Shown here piece after piece: positions 22,746-34,483 of a stretch of 64,000 nt of DNA. Position numbers and translations under genes: made by a program. Below the pieces are notes generated by a model, which saw nothing but the letters and a program-made list of their open reading frames with translations, did no database searches and was not told the DNA's origin. Location of the stretch: NCBI GenBank assembly GCA_022606135.1, contig JABYQN010000009.1, positions 1,327,001 to 1,391,000 on the forward strand, given 5' to 3'. Positions within the stretch are counted from its first letter, which is position 1; each line of letters begins with the position of its first letter. The stretch comes from Fomes fomentarius. Its lineage: Eukaryota; Basidiomycota; Agaricomycetes; Polyporales; Polyporaceae.

Positions 22746-23477
22746 TTTCTCTTTCTGACCGGGGAGATCAGTGCGTTCACATGCTTGGATAAGTTACAAT
22801 ATGACACTAAACATGGTACAGATCTGATATTTCTCACCTTCATGACACGTTGCGTGAGTGATGGTCCATGGAGATTGTGTGAGTACACCATGTTGATGAT
22901 AATCCTGCAGCTCATGCTTACCTCGACTATGAGCCGAGGCCTTCCTCCTGGTTTGCACCAACATACAAACAGAAGAGCATGCTCACTACATACAGTGAGT
23001 GCGCGGGGAATAGCCATCCTCGGTGGCAGTCTGCACAGCATTGCGGAGGTTCAAGAGGCCGTGCATGTAGAGCGCACTTTGAATTTACACGGATCGGCCT
23101 AGCATATGTGAAAATTTTGTAGTCAGCGGATCAGCCATACCGTCCTCAGGCAATGAATGGAAACTATCGGATTAATGAACAGGCTCATCTCGGACTGTTG
23201 CAACGTGACACTCCCAGTCTACTTTCTGGAAGAGCGGTTGCAGTGCCATCGCGTCCACGTAGTACAGGGGCAGCGGACATGACAACTATGTTCATAACGA
23301 AGGAGATTGGATGTCTGAGTGAGTAGTTGTGCATCATGTCCGAGCGTGTACTAATGCCGTATATCGAGAATGCTGGCATAGAAGAAATATTCTACATCCT
23401 CACTGCGGTTCTCTGTCTATCTTTCCTTTCTGAGGCATATACCCCCAACGAGCGCCAGCTCGATATGATACAACCTC
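22746..23477. other. Spacer of the inverted duplication
   Basis: About 730 bp not shared between the two arms. It is not empty: the part from about 23030 to 23400 holds a degenerate DUF6533 fragment (listed separately). The rest shows nothing recognisable. Confidence 0.5.
23030..23400 (-). pseudogene. Relic of a third DUF6533 gene (C-terminal half)
   Basis: Read on the minus strand, the region shows FFYA..IL (about 23385), then ISFVMNIVVMSAAPV (about 23270-23310), which parallels ISVVNVLVMLFAPV of the neighbours. Near 23030-23105 it carries a decayed version of the conserved tail block: the neighbours' GTGCAGAGCGCGCTGTGTAC appears as GCATGTAGAGCGCACTTTG, with a stop inside. The N-terminal exons are absent. 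It has the same orientation as the right-arm copy. Confidence 0.65.
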
Positions 23478-23763
23478 GGACTCGCCATGTGCCTCTGACC
23501 CTCTATCCTGCGTGGCGACTGCCGGAACGCATCCTGCGATGTACATGATACAGGTTCGTGCCAAGAGCCGCGGCATTAAAGAAAAAATGAGCTGTCGTGC
23601 TGCCAAGATAATAAATATAGCACTGAGCTGTCAAACAGGCATGCACAACGATGTGGTGAGCCGCGATTACTGCTGAGTCCGCAACAATGTATCAAGCCAA
23701 CCCTGCCAGTGCCTCCTCTCGACAGCGACACTAACGGATTACGCTCTTCCACTCCCGAGAATT

Positions 23764-25555
23764 TCATTCGTCGTCGTCCGAATCTACACGCTCGGAAGCG
23801 CTATGATGAAAGGCGATTGTGGTATGCTTCGAGAGGGTGCCGTTCAAGGTAGCCTCCGGCGATGCCGAGGCAGCTTTGCGAAGGTTGAGCAAGACGCGCG
23901 TACACAGCGCGCTGTGTATGACGCGGAGTGGCCTGTCGATGGCAGTTCGGGATGAATACTTGAGTCGGAAACGAAGAACGGACGAGGTAGACATGGATGG
24001 GGACTGACATCTGCATGGCAGGGGAGAGTTCTGGCTGCACATTGGAGGAACTGATTAACCCCGAATAATATCGTAAGTTGTCCAGCCCGAGTACCCACCG
24101 GCGCGAGTAGCATCATGAGCACGTTGACGACGGAGATGGCTGAAACCACCCAGATGAACACGGATGTCAAACATAGAGTGGAGAGTCGGTGCAAAGCAAG
24201 ACGTACACAGCACGATTGCATAGAAGAACAGTCCTGCGAAAGAACATGTCGGAGTCTGCGAATGATGGTCTCGAAGAGTAACTCACCGTCACGATACATG
24301 GTTTCAAACAGCACGCTCCTGGAAGCACCTTCACCTGGAAGGACTCAGCTAGATTAGAACCCTATATTCTGACTCACCCACGCACCGACGGGGTTCATGT
24401 ATTGCTTGAGTAATGTCAGTACGACAATCCCTGGAACATGTTCAGTTTAAACGCCATAAATTGGACGATGCACCAACCAGTCTCTGCGAAGATCATACAC
24501 AAATATGCGGGCCATGTGTCCTGGTCCTGAGTGTTGGGAACACACCCAGTGATATGGAGGACCTCGGTAGTGGGATCTAGGATTCTTCACTTCAGCAACA
24601 GCGAGGCGGCGACATATCGCAAGGAATGATGTACAGACAAGTTACCTCGGCCAGAGTATTATAGACGACCCACAGTACAAGCGGCTGTATCCCGTTCAGT
24701 TAGAACGTCGCGCGCAGTGGAAGACAGTTCATGACGTACGATCATTTCAACAGCCGCACCAGCTAGGAGTATCACGACAAATCTGTTGAAGCCCCATAAA
24801 GCCATTGTCCTTGCCATCAATATGACTGCGTTGAAGATTGTCAATGAACGTTATCAGAGATACATGACAAACTCTCGTCGTACATTCAGAAAACAGGATG
24901 CCGACGACGTAAGAGTCTGCCCGTTGTAACATGTGAGTATGCTAAACAAGATCTAACAGTGTCAAGTACTCACATGCTAGTACTTGAAATCGGATTGCAC
25001 ACGACTGAAAGAGGTCTGCTCAATTGACTGTTGGGGGAGCTTGAAAGAACTTGCCTTGGAGTCGTATGTGCATATATCCACTTCAGAACTGCTTAGTAAC
25101 ATATCGTTACGGCATTGGGGTTCGCAAATGACATACCGATGATCCCGAGTGTGGTATCCACTAGGGGGAATACTTGTTTATCAGGAAGATAGCCTTCATT
25201 GTGTTCATTTTCGTGGGCCAGACAAAGTTGACCTAGGTGAGGAGCCACTGTCAACGATGGGCACCTTCAAATCGATAGATACTCACCTCTTCGGGCAAAG
25301 TCGAGGCTATCTCGAGCACCTGGATTGACCGCCATTACGTATGCATCCAGTAAGCTAGTGATAGTGATGGACCTTACCGCAAACGTGCACGCCGCGACTA
25401 CACCACATCAGAAAACATTCGAGTCGATTATCAGTGCGATGCATTGCTCACCTTTTGAGCACTGGATGTGGATACTCAGTATGGTGATAGACGGAAAGGA
25501 GTGGGCATACTTTTGTGACGTAGAGTAAGAAGTAACTGTCAATTTGCAGGTTCAT
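23764..25555 (-). pseudogene. DUF6533 membrane protein gene, right-arm copy, frameshifted
   Basis: This copy mirrors the gene at 20709-22477. It has the same start (25555), the same 10-nt microexon (25452-25461), 20-nt exon (25378-25397) and 33-nt exon, and an almost identical C-terminal exon ending at 23764. In the C-terminal exon it differs at a few residues (for example ATLNGTLS for ATLNDTFS) and has one extra Asp. In the exon with VNFVWPTKMN the sequence reads TATTCCCCCTAGTGG, where the left copy has TATTCCCCCTTAGCGG. One T is missing, which shifts the frame and makes an immediate TAG (25161-25163). The product would stop after about 70 residues, before most helices. All other splice sites appear kept, so the lesion is probably young. 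Confidence 0.75.
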
Positions 25556-25818
25556 TGTGAGCCTTGAGCGGAGCGCTGATCGCCCGCGGAGGCTAGATGG
25601 GTGTGGGTGGTAGGTCAAAATGAGAGACAAGGGACAGGGGGACGAGAGACAGAGAAAAGGGGGAAGAGAGGAGGGAGGGAGAACACAGTAATACGAAGAC
25701 TTATTATCGAGGATACCTAGTGCCAGAGCGCTGCCGTTGACAGAAGGTTTGAAGCAGGAAGGATCTCGACGCAAGGATGAGCCTGAACAATGATCTCCAC
25801 ACGGTGAAGAGGTTGCCC

Positions 25819-26097
25819 ATGTGCTACTGCCCCATGCAGAGTGATTCTCGCCTCGCTTCGCTGTCGATATTGAAGATGAGGAGTAGGAAGACCGATGAGG
25901 CGCTGAGGCTTGCATATATGTAGAATGATCCTCGCTCACGCTTCGCTGTCGATATTGAAGATGAAAAGTAGGAAGACATATGAGCACTGAGGCTTGCCCA
26001 TGTGCTGCTGCGCCATGCAGAGTGATCCTCGCTCACGCTTCGCTGTCAAGAAAGAAGAGGAGGAGTAGGAAGACCGATGAGCGCTGATGCTCTGCAT
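25819..26097 (+). repeat. Tandem repeat of a roughly 90-bp unit, about three copies
   Basis: Three consecutive units start near 25819, 25916 and 26001. Each has CCTCGCTCACGCTTCGCTGTC-like sequence followed by GATATTGAAGATGA or AAGAAAGAAGAGGA, then GAGTAGGAAGACC..ATGAG and a GAGGCTTGC end. The left arm has only one unit (about 20320-20425), so the array grew, or shrank on the other side, after the inversion. Confidence 0.75.
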
Positions 26098-26197
26098 AGA
26101 AAGAAGCCTTTGCATACCATTTTCGCCCGCACTAGCACTGTAGCAGTGCACAGACGATCCATGTCCGATCCATGGTGACTGACGCGGCAGCGCAGGT

Positions 26198-28016
26198 ATG
26201 TGTCACGGCTCGACGATTTTGCGATGCATATCTGTCTACCTTCCACGCAGATATCACTCTGGACAGCTTCTTCGTCCCAACACTGCACCACAATTGCCTT
26301 CAAACATGGTCTTTGTGGAACATAGGATGACGGAGACGACACAGATGCTTGGGAATCAGACAGCGCAAGAGAAGGCGGTGATGCGCATTGCGCATCGCGC
26401 AATGCATATCTGCGCGGGTACTCGCCGCATTTGGTAATTGAAGCGCGCACCGACGAGCGCCATCGCAACTCCGCCTCGTACCACCACCGATGACACGCCC
26501 CGCCGACATCCTTCGCATACGCCATGGAGCCGATGCGACCCACAGATACAACGAGCCCTCGAGATTGTCTCGAACAAGAGTCAGAGATCTCGCCGACACG
26601 AGCCGAGCCAGCCCGCACCGCCGCGACAGGCCTCCACGTCAGCAATGGCGGTCGCCGAGCCTCGCGCGTGACGCAATACGGCCTTTCCGACCTACTCGCC
26701 GATGAGCCTCAGCCCGAGCACTCGCCCGACGTCCTCTGCGGCCATCCGCCACCGCGTGCTCTTCCATCCCTCCTTTTCCCCGTCGGACACCCTCGTACTT
26801 ATTACATTCGCACCCTTACTTACTGTACTGTACCAGACTTTACGATAGTCCCGCCATACGATACTTACTGTAGCTTCCGTCCTGTTGCGCGCGAGCTGCG
26901 CGCGACACGACTCGCATACCTTCGCTTGCGATCCACATTAGTTTACCCCGCGTCCCTCGTATTCCAGTCATTTTCCAGTCTTTTCCATCGCTGCTCTTGG
27001 CCTCGGACTTCTTTAGCTGTAGTGGTTTTACACTCGAATACAAGCATCGTTTTCCCCAGTCTTCGACTCTCGCCTTTCGACTCTCGTAATCCGACTTCGA
27101 CTAGCGCCCCACGACTCTCGAGTCTCGAGTCTCGACTCCCGACACTTTCCTTCGACTCCCAACGCTCAACTAACGCCTTGCGGACCCTCGGTATCAGCCC
27201 CCTCGATACAGCCAGCTACACTCGACATCCACTTGACATCCGAGACTATCCCCGGCATTCCGACGGTACTCTACACCACCACTCACCCCTCCCCTCCCCT
27301 CTCTCTATACCCCTCGGCTTCCCTTGTGTACACACGACCGGACTCTCGCACCTGTGCGCACTCCCGCATTCATAGGTCTATCGGCGGCCCGCGATGGGGG
27401 TGCACGCCTTTCGTGTTACTCGACCTTTCGTGTCTAGTCCTCGTGCCCCATGCTGCAGCTTTCTCCTCGTATTACTATTCGCGCCCATACTGACGTTAGG
27501 CGCAGTTAGTGACCTTGCTGACGTAACATCACCAGTTGGAGTTCCCCCACGTGAGGTGGTCATCGTTGGTGTGCGCCAGGCTACGGCCCACGAGCCTGAG
27601 ACGGTTCACTTTTGAGGTACAATCCACGGACCATATCGAGCTCACCTATCACGAGACCAGGCTGCACGGCCCTGTCTGGACTCCATCGTGGTTTGAGAAG
27701 ACGACGTGTTTGGCGTCGAAGGTACTCTAACCTCGACCTCAGCTCCCATGCGCTCGTGTACGTTTAGTCGATGCCTCGAAATAATGTGTCTGCCCCTGGG
27801 GCGTACTGGTGAGTGCTTCGTGCTGTGGTCATTTGATGGATGCTAACCAGCCCTGGCACCCAGAATTGAGCACGAGCTATGCCACATGGAGTTTCTGCGA
27901 ACATATTTAAACTTCGACGTGGGATTCATACAGTCGGATTACGAATCTCGAAGCCGGAGCGCGATAGGTGATAAGACGAAGGTCAAGGTCGTCCGTAAAT
28001 CCCACAGCCTTCTTCT
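26198..28016. other. Long region without a supported gene; strand-biased composition
   Basis: From about 26750 to 27480 the plus strand is very rich in C and T, which keeps a plus frame open for 283 codons (26524-27375) without any recognisable motif. A cluster of CGACTCTCG-like words lies at about 27063-27170. The 27394-27730 frames contain one hydrophobic run (CSFLLVLLFAPILTLG) but no exon chain can be supported. The last part holds the promoter of the permease gene. Confidence 0.4.
27063..27170 (+). repeat. Degenerate CGACTCTCG-type simple repeat
   Basis: Repeated TTCGACTCTCG, CGAGTCTCGAGTCTCGACTCCCGAC and similar words, irregularly spaced, sit within the CT-rich stretch. Probably low-complexity sequence. 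Confidence 0.5.
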
Positions 28017-30390
28017 ATGTCGCAGACGACAGCCATGAAGACTGGACGACAAAATAGACAGAGCGTGGAGAGCGATGACGCAGCTCTGGCCGCGCTCGGG
28101 TACAAGCAAGAGTTCAAGCGGTCGTTCAACGCCATCGAGGTCTTCGGACTTGGTTTCAGCATCATTGGATTGTTCCCTTCCATCGCGTGAGTCTTCTTGA
28201 ACTCGACCATCCTGCTACATCATAGCTGTTGATCATGATACGTATAGCTCCGTCCTTGTCTTTGCTATTCCCTATGGCGGACCCGTCGCTATGGTGTGGG
28301 GCGTACGTCCCTACCCCTTATATGCGCATCGTCTGTGTCTGGCATGCTGACTACGCATTGGAACGGCGAAGTGGGCGGTCTGCGCATTCTTTCTTATGTT
28401 CATCGCAATGGCCCTCGCGGAGCTCGGCTCGTCCGCACCAACCTCGGGAGGGCTGTATTACTGGACGTGGACGCTGGCAAGCCCACGATGGAGGAAGGTG
28501 CTCTCCTGGATAGTTGGATGTACGTACGCTTTGGTGTTCCTTATGCGGCCCTTCGCTCATAAATTGCTCCTGCAGACTCCAACTCCATAGGTCTCATCGC
28601 CGGCTTGGCGTCTATCGACTGGGGATGCGCCGTTCAACTCATGGCTGCAGTATCGATCGGGACTGACGAGAGCTTCGCTCCGACTACGGGACAAACATTG
28701 TAAGCTGCAGCTGCACGCCATGAAACATGCCGACCTTGCGGTGCTTTGTACTGATTCTACCAACGTGCCAACAGCGCCGTATTTGTTGCCCTCTTAGCGT
28801 GCCATTGCCTTGTGGCCTCTCTGGCGACTCCGGTGATTGCGCGGCTGCAAGGTGTCTATGTCGCGCTGAACATTATGTGAGCATATCATACTATGTGGTG
28901 CGTCGCCCTCCCTCGAGGGCGTCGTTTGTAGTAGCCGCGCTGACTGGCAGTTGTTCAGACTCTGCCTTGCCATCATCGTCGCGCTCCCCGTCGCAACCCC
29001 GAAGGAGTTTCGTAACGCGCCCTCTTTCGCATTCGGAGGTTTCACTAACTGTAGGTGGACCTTAGTATGGTCAATTGCCTAGTCAATGCCTGACTACACT
29101 GTTCCTTCCAGTCTACGGATGGCCAGACGGGTTCGCCTTCACACTCAGCTTCTTGGCCCCGTTGTGGACCATCGGCGCTTTCGACGCCTCCGTGCATATC
29201 AGCGAGGAGGCCGCCAACGCCCGCACAGCAGTTCCTTGGGCGATGATTAGCGCGGTGGGCGTTGCAGGTATACTAGGCTGGGGTACGTCACCTCCTCCAA
29301 CGCTGCTGTGCTTGAGAATATCTCTGACCATGCTGCCTCACAGTGGTCAATGTGGTTATTGCATTCCATATGGGCACGGACATGGAGGGGATCATGTCGA
29401 ATCCGATCGGGCAGCCTATGGCTACGGTACGTCCGCTCGCAGAACGTTTCAGGTCTGTATCGTTATGTGACCATCCACTTCATGTTGTATCTAGATCCTC
29501 TTCAACAGCCTCGGCCGCCGTGGAACGCTTGCGGTCTGGTCAATCGTTGTCTTCGTACAGTAATATTTCCATAACCTCACGTTCGTGAGCGCATACATTG
29601 ACGTCCATCGCTGCAGATTCCTGATGGGTTCCAGCATCGTATGTCGCTCTATCTTGCACTTGAAGAGCTAGAACATTCCTGATCTCCGAGGCTGTTCAGC
29701 TCACCGCAGTGTCACGTCAAATATTCGCCTTCGCGCGAGACAAGGCCCTACCTTTCTCGAACGTGATCTACCGCATCAACCGCCGGACGCAGACCCCCGT
29801 CAACGCCGTGTTTGCCTCCGCATTCATCGCCCTGCTCTTAGGTCTCCTGGTGTTCGCCGGACCGACAGCGAGTTCGGCCATATTCGCCCTGGGCATCGCG
29901 GGCCAGTACACCGCGTACTCCATCCCCATCGCGAGCCGCTTTCTGGGAGGGAGAAACTGGCAGCCAGGTCCGTTCACCTTGGGGCGATTCGTCAGTACTA
30001 CATTCTCAAAGTCTCCATCCCGATGTGATGACCTTGCTTATATGCGTCTCCTTGAAACTTTCGTACTACTAGGGATTGCCTGTGGCGGTCATCGCCATGG
30101 CCTGGATGATCTTCTCGGTCACCATCCTCGCGTTCCCGACCGCGCCTGCCCCGGACGCGCAGGGCATGAACTACATGATCGTCGTGTTTGGAGCGTGGAT
30201 CGCGCTGTGCCTCGTGTACTACCGCATCCCCGTGTACGGGGGTGCGTGCTGGTTCAACGGGCCGCGGGCGACCGTCGACGAACTGAACACTGGCAACAGT
30301 CGCGCCAGTTCTGCCGCTGGTCGCTCGAAGGGATCGGACGGCGTCGAGGTCGTCGTCGAGGACTTGGTCAGTATGCACGAGAAAGCCTGA
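28017..30390 (+). CDS. Amino-acid permease of the APC superfamily (GABA/choline permease type)
   Basis: A gene of about ten exons starts at 28017 (MSQTTAMKTG). The exons read FNAIEVFGLGFSIIGLFPSIA, SVLVFAIPYGGPVAMVWG, FIAMALAELGSSAPTSGGLYYWTWTL, VGYSNSIGLIAGLASIDWGC, LACHCLVASLATPVIARLQ, LCLAIIVALPVAT, FAFTLSFLAPLWTIGAFDASVHISEEA, MISAVGVAGILGW, VVNVVIAFHMGTDMEGIM, FLMGSSI, TAVSRQIFAFARDKALPFS, TQTPVNAVFASAFIALLLGLL, FALGIAGQYTAYSIPI and YYRIPVYGGACWFNGP. Twelve hydrophobic segments can be counted. The E-A-N-A motif after SVHISEE and the SRQIFAFARDKALP block are family hallmarks. By similarity to yeast Uga4/Hnm1 it should import an amino acid, GABA or choline by proton symport; the substrate cannot be fixed from sequence. 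The frames chain without a lesion to the stop at 30390. Length is about 520 aa. Confidence 0.9.
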
Positions 30391-33300
30391 GGGCACTGCA
30401 GATAGAAGAGAAAGATGGAGACACCGTGCATGTAATATTTCTCAGCTTCGAATCATCTACCATCGTCACGGATCTTGTCTCTTCGCCTCAGGCCTCAGGA
30501 GCGCACTGCGCACCGAACAAACAAGGACAATGTTTTTGGGTCGTCCGAAGGCTCAGTGCTGCCGCACTCTCCGCCGTCCGCTCATACATACTTAGGTTCC
30601 TCGTTACGGCATGACTCAAGTCGTTATCTCTGGGCGCCCAATCGAACTCACCGGCCATGCGGAATTCGGACAGTCCTACTTTCCAGACGTCAAACTATGT
30701 AGTTCGACCGTTGGCACTGGCAGTGGCACATGATGCGTGACCGCTAGCCGCTGTCCGTTGAGGACATTACGAGCTGCCCAAGATGGAACACTACGCCCTC
30801 GCGCTGTGTCTGTGATTACAATGTGCTCCTACTAGAGCATGTTCGTCAATCTCGCCGACCCGGCGAACTTCATGTCGACACTCGACAGGGTGATGCGGAG
30901 CCACGGCGTGACTCAAACTTCTCTTATCTCTTGTCTCGTACCTTCTTAAGATGCCACCCCCCATGGCATGTCCACTAGCTCTCAACCTAGTAGTAGTAGT
31001 CACAGTGCCTGCCGCCGGGTACTATCAGGTCCGACATGTTCCCCGTATTCCGAGGCTATCATCGCCCTCTCTTTCTGGTACTCGCTCTCCCAACCCCGCG
31101 GGCTTGGCGCGCCAATTCGTCTAAATAAACGTCTCTTATGTAGTCTTCCAGAAGCACTAGCCAATTCGCATATGCATGTTATCCATCCAGCCTTCCAGGA
31201 CTCGGCGAGCGCTGGCTTATCGCAACGGTCCAAATATCAAGTGTAGACACTGGACACGGTGGATTAGCTCAACTGCGATCCGTTTCGAAATGCTAACGGC
31301 CTGCGTCTTATCTTATCGTGGCCGGTGGTCGTGCATACGGCGTCGGCAGGCATGCGCAGTTGCCGTCCGTCCTATGCGAATTCCGCGGTTAGCGTTTACC
31401 CCGCAGGCTGAGTACTCACGGGAAGTCGGAAGACGACCACATCGCGGGACGAGTGTTACTGTATTCGATACCCAGGCGATACCAGGCCCCCGCCAGTGAA
31501 GGTGACGTGATAACGCGCAGACCCAGGCGGGCGGGAGAACATTACCTTGCTCGCGATAAGTGCGGCACGCGACTCTTTCTCGAAGACACTCGTACGTGGG
31601 AGCCTGAGACTCCCGGAATATGTATATGAGAAGATGGGGAGAGAGAGCAGGCGGACCCCCCCTCTCCCCCAGCGTCGTTGTGATTCCCAGCCTCTGCGCA
31701 AGGCTATACAAAACATAAGAACAAGAACGTGTACTACCAAGAAGGAACAGGTAAGTAGATAGGCAAACGAACAAGAAAGGCAGGTGAGTCTGTCGATACA
31801 AGTACAGCGATACATTACGGATACAGACGTCGACGTCCGTCAAGTGCTTGGCGTTGGCGGTGGCGGTGGTGATGAGCGGTGAGTGGAAAATGGCATACAT
31901 TTGTTGTCGTTGTTGGTGTTGTTGTTGTCGAGATTCGCGGTTTTCATTGGTTTTTTAATGTCTTTTGGATTTCCATTTCGAGCCTCCTTTCTCCACCTAC
32001 GGTTGTCGATCGAACTTCGTGTTCGGCCCCGACATCACCGTTCGCTGTTGACGTTGGCTGGCAGGAAATTGGCATTGGCGCTGACACCGATGTGGGACGG
32101 CGGACGTCGGCCAAGTGTACATGCCACAGCGATTTCTCAGCCTGTGCCGCTCGGGTCCTGTTCAAGAGCAGAGCTGCTGTGGGCGCAGCGAACGCAGACG
32201 TCGGCGTCCCCGGCGAGCTTCTTCCCTTCTCCTTCCAATGCGGATTGGGAGGCGCGGGCGGCTGAGAGCGGGGGCGTATTCACATGCACGTCTGCGGGGA
32301 TGAATCCAAAAGATGATCAGCACGCTGTCCAAGAGATAAGCAGAAAGTTCAGCAGTCAACGTTCAAACGCTGAACCCCAGGACGCAGCCCCGCAGAACGC
32401 GCGGTGACGAGATGAAGAAGAAAAGAAGGAAGAAGAAGAGATAGACACGACAGGGGAAGGAGGGGAAGAACGGGGGCAGAGAATAAGCTTGAATGCGAAG
32501 ATGGCTAGGTGCCAAGCCAAGCCGTCAAAGGAAGCTGAGAACAGGGAGGAGGACGTGATAGGTATAACGACGAGAACCACGGTCGCAGATGTGCTTGTCG
32601 GAATCGGGCGGATGGGCCCTGGGAGAAGGTGTTTAGAATCCGCGCGCCTTGTAAGCGAGGTAAACACTCTCTTCCATGGCCCCATGCCCCGATACTCCAC
32701 CCCACGGCCTGTGAGAGGAAGAAGGCAGCGCATAACGGCAGAGCGTCGTGAACTCGAGAATTTCCCTCGTCTGCTTTGCCCCGCCCCACCTCGCCTAGTC
32801 TCTTGTCGTCGTCGAACACATCTCCATCTTGCAGTGGCTGATGCGATTGACAGCGACAGAGAAGAGAAGGCGTGAGGAGGCAGAGACGCGAGGCACGACG
32901 AAGGACTTGGGCGAGGCGGCTCAGCCAGCCACGGCCCACGGACGGGCGACTCGATAACGCGAGAAGCGTCGCGACTCGCGGTTCTCGATCATCGTGTCTC
33001 GAGCGTCGAGGGTCAGAGTTCGACGTGCCGTCATCGTGTGCACCGTGCCGTCCTCCTCCCACATCTTCCACGTCACGTTCTTGCGAACCGTAGTCCCTGT
33101 GTCATGATGTGCGGCGTGCGCTGTGGTTCAAGAGGTCTGTGGGTATCGTAAAAGGTGAATCCGGGGTCCGTGGGTCCATGATATCGTATGTGGAAGGAGA
33201 AGTGGGGACAAATGGAACGAGTGCGTATGGTGGCAATGGGAGTGGAGATACGTAGTCTGAGAGTCCGAAACAAGGGGCGGCGGTGGCAGTAATGCAGCTC

Positions 33301-33871
33301 GTATGCGTTTCGTATAGGGAAAGGAGCGGCTGACTGCCTGAAGCCAGAGGCTCGGAGATCCGCCTCGCCCTGAACCTGCTCTCGAGTGGCAGCTCCGACG
33401 TGGGGCATAGCCTCAATGTTGCCTGAACCTCCAGATCTCCGGCCGACCGGGGCAGAAGCGGTGGGGGCGGTGCAACAGAGTTGGGAATGTGACCGATAAG
33501 GTGCGAGCGAGGCGTCAATCCATCCGGTATGACATCGACATTGGAAGTAGCCGGGTCATGAACTGCGCCACGAGGACAGCAGAGACGTGAGGGGAGATAG
33601 GAGGTGCTGGTGCTTCTTCCCATTGTCATATGGGACCTCGGGAATGGAGAAGGTGGGTGCAATGAATGAGTGTGGGATGCGGTGGATGGTGAAGCGAGCG
33701 AGATAGACGTGGGGAACCGGGAACCCTGGAGGAGCCGAACGAGAGCGACCAAATAGTACAAGCATAGGCATAGAGACCAAGGGATGGATAGATAGAGCGA
33801 AAGCGAGAGAGCAATAAAGATCCAAAACATATAATCACAACACAGAAAAGGAGAAGAAAAGCCAAAAAATA
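30391..33871. other. Long region without a firmly supported gene
   Basis: An orphan exon-like segment at 30839-30915 reads MFVNLADPANFMSTLDRVMRSHGV on the plus strand, but no flanking exons were found. A 242-codon minus frame (33102-33830) is Ser/Pro-rich and could be the 3' continuation of the open frame ending near 33890, whose coding sequence meets a GTATGT donor; this was not confirmed. The remaining frames (31883-32407, 32505-33071) show no family motif. Confidence 0.35.
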
Positions 33872-34483
33872 TCAGGAGAAATCAAAGAAAGATACATACT
33901 CATAGTCTTCTTCTTCATCCACAGTGGGAAGCGTTTGAGCGGAACGGGTTGCGGGGGGCTGGATCACGCGAGTCTTGGCGGACTTGTACGACCACGGGTC
34001 ATGAGCGGGAAAGTGTAGGAACGGAAGGACACCGTCGCGGCGTGGGGGACGACGGGGAGACGACGGTGAGGAAGAAACCGACGTCGAAGTCGATACAGAT
34101 ACTATCGACGTCGTGGACCTCGAAGCCGTCTGGCAGTCAAGACAGCTACACGAACCACTGGGGGTGGTGTTGGTGATCGAGGTGGAGGCGGCAGCAGGAG
34201 GGAGGAGTGATATGGACGATACAGACGAATTAGCAGAATGAGTAGACGAGGGCGGAACAAATTGAAGCGCAGAGGAAACCGAGGCTGGGGAATCACGGCC
34301 ATGCATAGATCCGATGATGTTGACGCTGGAGGATGAGGATGAGGCCTGCGAGCTGGCGTGCGCAAGGAGCAGGGAGCGGCGTTTCTGTTTCTTCGCCGAC
34401 TTTGACTTGGAGGACTTCGACGAAAAAAAACTGCTCCGCCTGCGATAGGCTTGCGCCGCCGAGCCAGCATGCCTCGCAAGGAG
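33872..34483 (-). other. Open frame continuing in phase after the PAR32-like stop codon
   Basis: Directly after the TAA at 34484-34486 the same frame stays open for 203 codons. It begins LLARHAGSAAQAYRRR, then a Ser/Lys run (SSKSSKSKSAKKQKRRS), poly-Ser, MHGRDSPAS (ATG at 34306), SGSCSCLDCQ, a Ser/Pro-rich stretch, and FPAHDPWSYKSAK..DEEEDYE up to a GTATGT donor-like site near 33895. The composition resembles a disordered coding tail rather than random sequence. It may be a C-terminal extension of the PAR32-like protein lost through a nonsense change, an alternatively spliced form, or a separate small gene starting at 34306. Confidence 0.4.

Larger units (their letters stand above)
23478..26197 (-). 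repeat. Right arm of the inverted duplication
   Basis: Reverse-complement counterpart of 20220-22745. It is longer on its outer side because a roughly 90-bp unit present once in the left arm occurs about three times here (25819-26097). Point differences and small indels are scattered along it, so the duplication is not brand new, or gene conversion has been partial. Confidence 0.88.

Noticed and set aside
20220..26197. Inverted duplication as a transposable element with terminal inverted repeats
   Set aside because: The arms carry a host-type intron-rich membrane protein gene. There is no transposase, reverse transcriptase or target-site duplication visible at the outer ends.
26524..27375. 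Plus-strand open frame of 283 codons
   Set aside because: It lies in a very C/T-rich stretch where stops are rare by composition, has no domain, helix or splice context, and is dominated by Ser/Arg/Pro/Leu codons.
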